Origin: Bacteroidota bacterium | GTDB taxonomy: Bacteria; Bacteroidota; Bacteroidia; Chitinophagales; Saprospiraceae | Assembly: GCA_024280135.1 (NCBI GenBank) | Contig: JAJRQS010000254.1 | Span: 1 to 7,009 of the forward strand | DNA length: 7,009 bases | Reading direction: 5' to 3' | Translations under genes and position numbers: made by a program | In this document: positions 1-4,187 of the stretch, piece by piece | Layout: each line of letters begins with the position of its first letter | Position numbering within the stretch: the first letter of the stretch is position 1 | Notes under the pieces: generated by a model | Told to the model about the DNA's origin: nothing | The model's input: only the letters and a program-made list of their open reading frames with translations | Database searches by the model: none

Positions 1-963
1 GTACAAAAAGAAACCGCCTAGAAAGTAAAAGATGAAAAGAGGTAAAATCAACCACCAATTTAAAGACGTTACTTCTTGTATGATTTGTCCAATTTTTCCA
101 CTAGTGCCCATATTTTCGGCGGCTTTCATCATTTCGTCAGAGACACCTGGGTTGGTCATCATTTCCATATCTCCGAGCGTAAGCGAAACTCCAAATAAAA
201 TCAATGGAATTAATACCATCCAAAATGCTAACTGTGTCAATCCAACGGCACCTACCCCAAGAATTTTGCCGACCATCAAATCAATCGGCTTGACGCTTGA
301 CATGATGACCTCTACAATTCTACTGGTTTTTTCTTCCATGACGCTCCGCATGATCATCATACCATAGATAAAGACAACCATATACATCGCAAACCCCATG
401 ATGCCACCTATAACAGCAGCGACCATATTGGTAAAAGAAGACCGATCTTTGCCCCCTTCTAGGAGTGGTTCTGGATTTAGTTCTACATTGGTTTCAAGTA
501 ATTTTAGTGTCTTTTGCTCCACATGAAAAGCATTCATTTTGTATTTGCGAAAGCCTTTACTAATTCTATTTTTTAGGGATTCCGACATCTCTAATCCCAA
601 TTGTTTTTCTGAATAATAGAGCGCTTGAATGTCCGAAGATTGAATAGAGTCTAATTCAGGAATCAATAAGACTCCGTCAAAATCACCAGCCTCTGTTTGT
701 TTCTTGAGGGAGTCAAGAGGTAAGTCCGAAAATTTAAAATCAAAAGACTTACTACTTTCAATATAACTAGACAGGGATTGGTTTTTGTCCAATACCGCAA
801 TTTTTAACACTTCATCTCCTGTATGGGACATGATAAGCGTGGATATATATATCAGTAATCCAATACCAATGGGCGTCAAAATCGTACCCCATATAAAGCT
901 TTTGGACGTGACTCTAGTGTAGTATTCTCTCCCTAGAATTAGTTTTATATTTTTGAAGTTCAT
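1..963 (-). CDS. ABC-2 type exporter permease, NatB-like (3' end outside window)
   Basis: This is the membrane subunit of an ABC exporter. It presumably works with the ATPase encoded just upstream to move a substrate out across the inner membrane. The frame is open for 321 codons from the ATG at 963 and leaves the window at base 1, so the C-terminal part is missing only because of the window edge. The N-terminus is cytoplasmic (MNFKNIKLILGREYYTRVTS), followed by a first membrane segment at about residues 23-45. A soluble extracytoplasmic domain covers about 46-175. Hydrophobic segments resume around 178-205. The family hallmark begins at residue 209 (MEEKTSRIVEVIMSSVKP, then a GKILG motif) and is followed by further membrane helices. 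This architecture is typical of NatB-type ABC-2 permeases (COG1668). The start overlaps the ATPase stop as ATGA, implying translational coupling. The substrate cannot be read from sequence; sodium export is known for the namesake only. Confidence 0.93.
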   Translation of the reverse strand, partial: MNFKNIKLILGREYYTRVTSKSFIWGTILTPIGIGLLIYISTLIMSHTGDEVLKIAVLDKNQSLSSYIESSKSFDFKFSDLPLDSLKKQTEAGDFDGVLLIPELDSIQSSDIQALYYSEKQLGLEMSESLKNRISKGFRKYKMNAFHVEQKTLKLLETNVELNPEPLLEGGKDRSSFTNMVAAVIGGIMGFAMYMVVFIYGMMIMRSVMEEKTSRIVEVIMSSVKPIDLMVGKILGVGAVGLTQLAFWMVLIPLILFGVSLTLGDMEMMTNPGVSDEMMKAAENMGTSGKIGQIIQEVTSLNWWLILPLFIFYFLGGFFLY

Positions 964-1859
964 ATGTGGATCGTATTTTCAACTTTTTGAATAAATATTT
1001 CATTGAAGGTCGGAAGTATCTCTCTAAATGATTGAATATCAACACCTTCTGCTAGTAACGATTGTAATAATGCGTTGCTATTGGTTCCTTTCGGCAAATG
1101 AAAAACAATCTTGTTGTCATGATGATCGATGACTTCGAGATTGCAAAAAACAGTTTCTTTGACAGAACCGAGATATTCAATTTCAAAATGATTTTGCTTG
1201 AAATTTTGTTTGATGTCTTTGACGTAGCCTTCCAAGATATTTTTACCCTGATTGATGAGGACGGCATATTCGCAGATTTCTTCGACTTGCTCCATGCGGT
1301 GTGTCGAAAAAATAATACTGGCGCCTTCTTTATGCAATTGGCTGATTTCGTCTTTTATTAAATTAGCATTGATGGGATCTAATCCTGAAAAGGGTTCATC
1401 AAATATTAATAATTTCGGACGATGAACGACCGTTGAAATAAATTGTATTTTTTGCTGCATTCCCTTTGAAAGGTCTTGCACTTTTTTATCCCACCAATCT
1501 AAGATGTCAAACTTATCCATCCAATGACGAATTTCTGTACGGGCTTCTTTTTTTGAAAAACCTTTTAGCTGAGCTAAATAAGTCAAGAGATGCCCTACTT
1601 TCATTTTTTTATAAAGCCCTCTTTCTTCTGGCATATACCCAGTTTCTAAAATGTGTTTTCTCGCAAGAGGTATATCATCAAATAAAATCGAACCGCTATC
1701 GGGCATGGTGATAGTTGTAATCATTCGGATGAGTGTCGTCTTCCCTGCCCCGTTGGGCCCTAATAAACCCATGATAGAACCTTTGGGCATTTCAAAGGAG
1801 ACATTATCTACTGCAAGATGATTACTAAATTGTTTTGTGACATGATTGATTTTGAGCAT
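960..1859 (-). CDS. ABC exporter ATP-binding subunit, NatA-like
   Basis: This cytoplasmic ATPase powers the ABC-2 exporter whose permease follows in the same operon. All nucleotide-binding motifs are present in its 299 residues. They are Walker A GPNGAGKTT (34-42), the signature LSKGM (130-134), Walker B LLIFDEP (150-156) with catalytic E155, the D-loop SGLD (158-161) and the switch histidine H187. The Q-loop region reads GYMPEERGLY (74-83), with Glu in place of the usual Gln; this variant is common in the NatA/YhaQ-like subgroup. Residues from about 212 to the end form a small C-terminal domain of the DUF4162 type, often found on drug, sodium or lipid exporters. The ATG at 1859 is chosen because the ABC domain begins directly with LKINHVTKQF. 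No Shine-Dalgarno sequence precedes it, which is normal in Bacteroidota. The substrate is unknown. Confidence 0.97.
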   Translation of the reverse strand: MLKINHVTKQFSNHLAVDNVSFEMPKGSIMGLLGPNGAGKTTLIRMITTITMPDSGSILFDDIPLARKHILETGYMPEERGLYKKMKVGHLLTYLAQLKGFSKKEARTEIRHWMDKFDILDWWDKKVQDLSKGMQQKIQFISTVVHRPKLLIFDEPFSGLDPINANLIKDEISQLHKEGASIIFSTHRMEQVEEICEYAVLINQGKNILEGYVKDIKQNFKQNHFEIEYLGSVKETVFCNLEVIDHHDNKIVFHLPKGTNSNALLQSLLAEGVDIQSFREILPTFNEIFIQKVENTIHI

Positions 1860-1883
1860 AAAAGTGGTTTTTCAATTGAAGTA

Positions 1884-1910
1884 CAAGGATAAGATTTATT
1901 ATTGGAACAA
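1884..1910 (-). promoter_or_regulatory. Candidate Bacteroidota promoter for the ABC exporter operon
   Basis: On the minus strand the box TATCCTTG (1891 down to 1884) matches seven of eight positions of the Bacteroidota -7 consensus TAnnTTTG. A TTG (1910 down to 1908) lies 16 bases upstream, slightly closer than the usual -33 spacing. The box ends 24 bases before the ATPase start codon, giving a short leader. This is pattern matching only in AT-rich sequence, so the call is weak. Confidence 0.27.
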
Positions 1911-2098
1911 CTAGTCTTTTTTCTATGAAAAGTCTTTTTAAGCAGACAAGTTACCTCAATTAATACATACATACTATAGGGTATCGTTTTGCCACGATGT
2001 ACGAATTAACACACACTAGATTGTTTTGCTGTGGATGCACGAACTTCGGCTATTCAAACAAAAAAGCATTAAAGAAAACAAACATTAGTCTTTTTCGT

Positions 2099-2106
2099 TA
2101 TGTTTG
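2099..2106 (+). promoter_or_regulatory. Candidate -7 box for the coiled-coil membrane protein gene
   Basis: TATGTTTG is an exact match to the Bacteroidota sigma-A -7 consensus TAnnTTTG. It lies 50 bases before the ATG at 2157, which would give an untranslated leader of roughly 40-45 bases. No clear TTG/TTTG -33 element is seen at the expected distance; that stretch is A-rich instead. The box also forms one arm of a 7-bp inverted repeat with 2079-2085. Confidence 0.42.
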
Positions 2107-2156
2107 CTTATTGATTTGGCTATAGGATTTAGTCAGTAAAAACAAAAACAAATAGA

Positions 2157-3098
2157 ATGACCACAGAACACAAGTATGAAGAGAAAAGCTCTAACAATCT
2201 AATTTTGCCCATTATATTGGGATTATTGATGTTGGGAGCAGCTTTTTGGGCTTTTTCATTGAGAAGTGCAAACGCAAAACTAACCACTGACAAGGCAGTC
2301 CTGTCGAGTGAAATGGACAAATTAGGCGCCATTAAAGCTAATTTGAACGCAAGTATAGATAGCTTAAATGCTTCCTTTCAAGACCTCGCTGAAGAGAATA
2401 CAGCACTTACGGGATCATTGGAAGCCGAAAAAGCTAAAGCTAAAAAGGCCAATTCAAGATACCACCATTGGAAGAAAAAATGGCAGGAAGCTCAAAACTC
2501 AAATGCGAGTATGGCAGAGCAAATCCAGACTCTTTTGGCTGCAAAGTCAGGAATGGAATCAACTATTGTTTCGCTACAAACACAAAATGATTCTTTAATG
2601 CAATTGACCGCTACTTTAAAGGAAGATTTGTCTGAAACAAGAGAGGCTAAAAAAGCTTTAGAACGGATGAATGAATCTATCAATGGAGAATTGAAACGTT
2701 TAACGTTAGCTAACTTTAAAGCGACGGCATTTAATGTAACGACTTTAACTAAAAGAAACAAGCAACAAATGCGTGCTTGGTTGGTTCGTCAGATTAAAGT
2801 GAGTTTTGACTTGACAAACGTGCCCGAGAAATACAGAGGTGTGAGACCCGTTTACATGGTTATTACTGACGAAAAATCAGTACCCATTCCGATGGAAAAT
2901 GCAATAGATGCAAAAGTCAAGGTAAATGGACAAGAGCTTGCGCTGAAAGCTGTAGAGATGAAAGAGATAAATATTGATGATAGTCAGCGTTTATCTTTTA
3001 CACATAAGCTAGCAAAAAAACTAAAGAAAGGCTATTACCGTGTAGCAGTCTATACAGATATAGGTATGTTGGGTGCTAGTTCTTTCAGACTTCGTTAA
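2157..3098 (+). CDS. Inner-membrane-anchored coiled-coil protein with unnamed C-terminal beta domain
   Basis: I cannot assign a function to this 313-residue protein. It has a short polar N-terminus (1-13), one membrane helix (about 14-35, ILPIILGLLMLGAAFWAF in its core) and no cleavable signal. A long heptad-rich region follows (about 37-182), full of Ala, Lys, Glu, Leu and Ser and predicted to be coiled coil. The topology is probably N-in, with the coiled coil in the periplasm. The C-terminal domain (about 185-313) is less charged, looks beta-rich and ends in YYRVAVYTD then SSFRLR. Similar membrane, coiled-coil and beta layouts occur in unnamed Bacteroidota proteins; this is recollection of architecture, not a database match. 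The ATG at 2157 follows an A-rich leader without a Shine-Dalgarno sequence and sits just before the membrane helix. The gene ends 22 bases before a strong hairpin. The downstream neighbour is also a coiled-coil envelope protein, suggesting a shared structural role. Base composition resembles its neighbours. Confidence 0.85.
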   Translation: MTTEHKYEEKSSNNLILPIILGLLMLGAAFWAFSLRSANAKLTTDKAVLSSEMDKLGAIKANLNASIDSLNASFQDLAEENTALTGSLEAEKAKAKKANSRYHHWKKKWQEAQNSNASMAEQIQTLLAAKSGMESTIVSLQTQNDSLMQLTATLKEDLSETREAKKALERMNESINGELKRLTLANFKATAFNVTTLTKRNKQQMRAWLVRQIKVSFDLTNVPEKYRGVRPVYMVITDEKSVPIPMENAIDAKVKVNGQELALKAVEMKEINIDDSQRLSFTHKLAKKLKKGYYRVAVYTDIGMLGASSFRLR

Positions 3099-3120
3099 AT
3101 TCATTTTAATTTTTTATATT

Positions 3121-3158
3121 AAAAATAAACTGGACAGTTTTCTGTCCAGTTTATTTTT
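3121..3158 (+). terminator. Rho-independent terminator hairpin between the two envelope genes
   Basis: A perfect 17-bp inverted repeat (arms 3121-3137 and 3142-3158) encloses a TTTT loop. The GC-containing core CTGGACAG/CTGTCCAG lies next to the loop. The base of the stem is A-rich on the 5' side and T-rich on the 3' side, giving the U-tract expected of an intrinsic terminator. It starts 22 bases after the stop at 3098 and ends 17 bases before the next start codon. Because the arms are A- and T-rich it could act in both directions, but no gene approaches from the right. Confidence 0.88.
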
Positions 3159-3159
3159 G
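3152..3159 (+). promoter_or_regulatory. Candidate -7 box overlapping the terminator's 3' arm
   Basis: TATTTTTG matches the consensus TAnnTTTG exactly and overlaps the T-rich 3' arm of the hairpin. It lies 16 bases before the ATG at 3176, so transcription would start almost at the start codon. No -33 TTG is visible upstream, where the hairpin itself sits. A T-rich terminator tail can mimic this motif by chance, so the alternative is that the lipoprotein gene depends on readthrough from the upstream promoter. Confidence 0.27.
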
Positions 3160-3175
3160 TAAAATCAGTTTCGTT

Positions 3176-4075
3176 ATGAGATTTTTTCTGTTCCTTTCCT
3201 TGTTTCTATTGAGTTTATCTTCTTGCGTCACCAAGAAAAAATACCTCCAAAGCCTTTCGGATAAAACCCAAGTAGAGGCTTATTATTTGGATTCTATTGC
3301 AGGATTGCAAAATAATTTAGCTATAAGAAGAGATACCATTTCAGCCTTACGGCTAAATTTAGCGGAGCGCAATGGAGAGAATAATATTTTGGAAAAATTG
3401 CGTCATGAATTGCAAGGTCAGATTGATGAATTAGAATTAGATATTGAATTGAGAAGCAATAGATCGGTTTCTTCTAGCCAATCTACAAAGAAAAAATTAG
3501 CGGCTAAAGACAAAGAAATTAGCAGTTTAAAAGCGCAGTTATTGAGTGTAGAAACAGCCATTAGAAAATACCAAAATCGAGTATTAGCCTTTATTGGAGA
3601 TGTCAATATGGACTTTCAAGGATACGATGACAAGATACTCAGTGTCAACACCAAAGGGAATACGGGTGTATTAAAAATCTCTGCAAATAGTTTATTATAT
3701 AAACGCCCTTCTTCTACATCTCTGAGTGATAGGGGCAAAAGTGTCATTCAAAAATTAAGTAATATTATTAAAAAATATCCAGACTTGGAGGTCTATGTCG
3801 TTGGGCATACAGACACTAAGGCCCCTTCCAAAACGTATAAAGATAATTGGTATTTTAGTACTTTAAGAGCCGTAACAATCGTACGGGAAATGACCCAAAA
3901 TAATGATGTGAATAACAACCAGGTATTTCCTGTTGGGAAAGCGGAATTTTCACCCGTTGCCTCCAATGAAACAGCAGAGGGTCGTGCTCAAAATCAACGT
4001 ATCGAAATCATAGTGAAACCCCTTAATAAAAACATGGTAAAGGAAGTACTAAAAATTGTTAGTGGAGTGAGATAA
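3176..4075 (+). CDS. OmpA/MotB-like peptidoglycan-binding lipoprotein with coiled coil
   Basis: This 299-residue protein is a lipoprotein that probably tethers the outer membrane to peptidoglycan. Its N-terminus is a lipoprotein signal (MRFFLFLSLFLLSLSSC) with lipobox LSSC and C17 as the acylated residue. Residues after C17 (VTKKKYLQ) are basic and lack the acidic surface-export signal described for some Bacteroidota lipoproteins, so a periplasm-facing location is likely. Residues 25-135 are charged and heptad-like, probably coiled coil. The OmpA-like domain covers about 163-282. It contains VGHTDT (209-214), STLRAVTIV (228-236) and an NETAEGRAQNQRIEI stretch (264-278), the canonical closing motif. 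D213 and R231 occupy the positions of the Asp and Arg that contact diaminopimelate in characterised OmpA domains. The usual LFD.GS motif is altered to LLYKRPSS (173-180). The ATG at 3176 is set by the signal peptide. The nearest characterised relatives in layout are Pal and OmpA-like proteins; no specific symbol is justified. Confidence 0.92.
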   Translation: MRFFLFLSLFLLSLSSCVTKKKYLQSLSDKTQVEAYYLDSIAGLQNNLAIRRDTISALRLNLAERNGENNILEKLRHELQGQIDELELDIELRSNRSVSSSQSTKKKLAAKDKEISSLKAQLLSVETAIRKYQNRVLAFIGDVNMDFQGYDDKILSVNTKGNTGVLKISANSLLYKRPSSTSLSDRGKSVIQKLSNIIKKYPDLEVYVVGHTDTKAPSKTYKDNWYFSTLRAVTIVREMTQNNDVNNNQVFPVGKAEFSPVASNETAEGRAQNQRIEIIVKPLNKNMVKEVLKIVSGVR

Positions 4076-4187
4076 TCCGCACCAACCCAAACAAAGGAGC
4101 CAGAATAGGGATTTATGTTGTATCTTCGTATTAAGGTTGGAAATTTCTATTTCTGACCCTTTACATTTTATAACGAAAAACAATAAT
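4076..4187 (+). promoter_or_regulatory. Intergenic promoter region with -7 box at 4121-4128
   Basis: These 112 bases separate the lipoprotein stop from the start of the secreted propeller gene. TATCTTCG at 4121-4128 matches seven of eight positions of the Bacteroidota -7 consensus, in the frequently seen form TATCTTTG. It lies 59 bases before the ATG at 4188. No TTG is found at -33 distance. No convincing terminator hairpin follows the lipoprotein gene, so partial readthrough is possible. The leader just before the ATG (ACGAAAAACAATAAT) is A-rich and has no Shine-Dalgarno sequence. Confidence 0.4.

Larger units (their letters stand above)
1860..2156. other. Divergent intergenic region between exporter operon and envelope genes
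   Basis: These 297 bases separate two divergently transcribed units and hold no convincing gene. The region is AT-rich near both ends. It contains a perfect TAnnTTTG box at 2099-2106 for the rightward gene and a weaker candidate at 1884-1891 for the leftward operon. The central part (about 1975-2060) is less AT-rich and has no recognisable repeat, RNA or riboswitch signature. A short inverted repeat (CAAACAT at 2079-2085 and ATGTTTG at 2100-2106) overlaps the rightward -7 box and could be an operator, but it is short enough to be chance. Confidence 0.6.

Noticed and set aside
32..367. Plus-strand open frame of 111 codons
   Set aside because: It lies entirely antisense to the permease, whose minus-strand frame has clear family motifs; the translation has no recognisable domain.
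1098..1711. Plus-strand open frames antisense to the ATPase
   Set aside because: The minus-strand ATPase carries every ABC motif across this span, so these are shadows.
2129..2332. Minus-strand small frame spanning the start of the coiled-coil gene
   Set aside because: It is antisense to the N-terminus and membrane helix of the plus-strand protein and has no start context or domain of its own.
4082..4155. Possible hairpins after the lipoprotein gene (CCAACC/GGTTGG and CAGAATAG/CTATTTCTG)
   Set aside because: The arms are short, far apart or imperfect, the two pairings cross each other, and no T-tract follows, so this is not a credible terminator or riboswitch.
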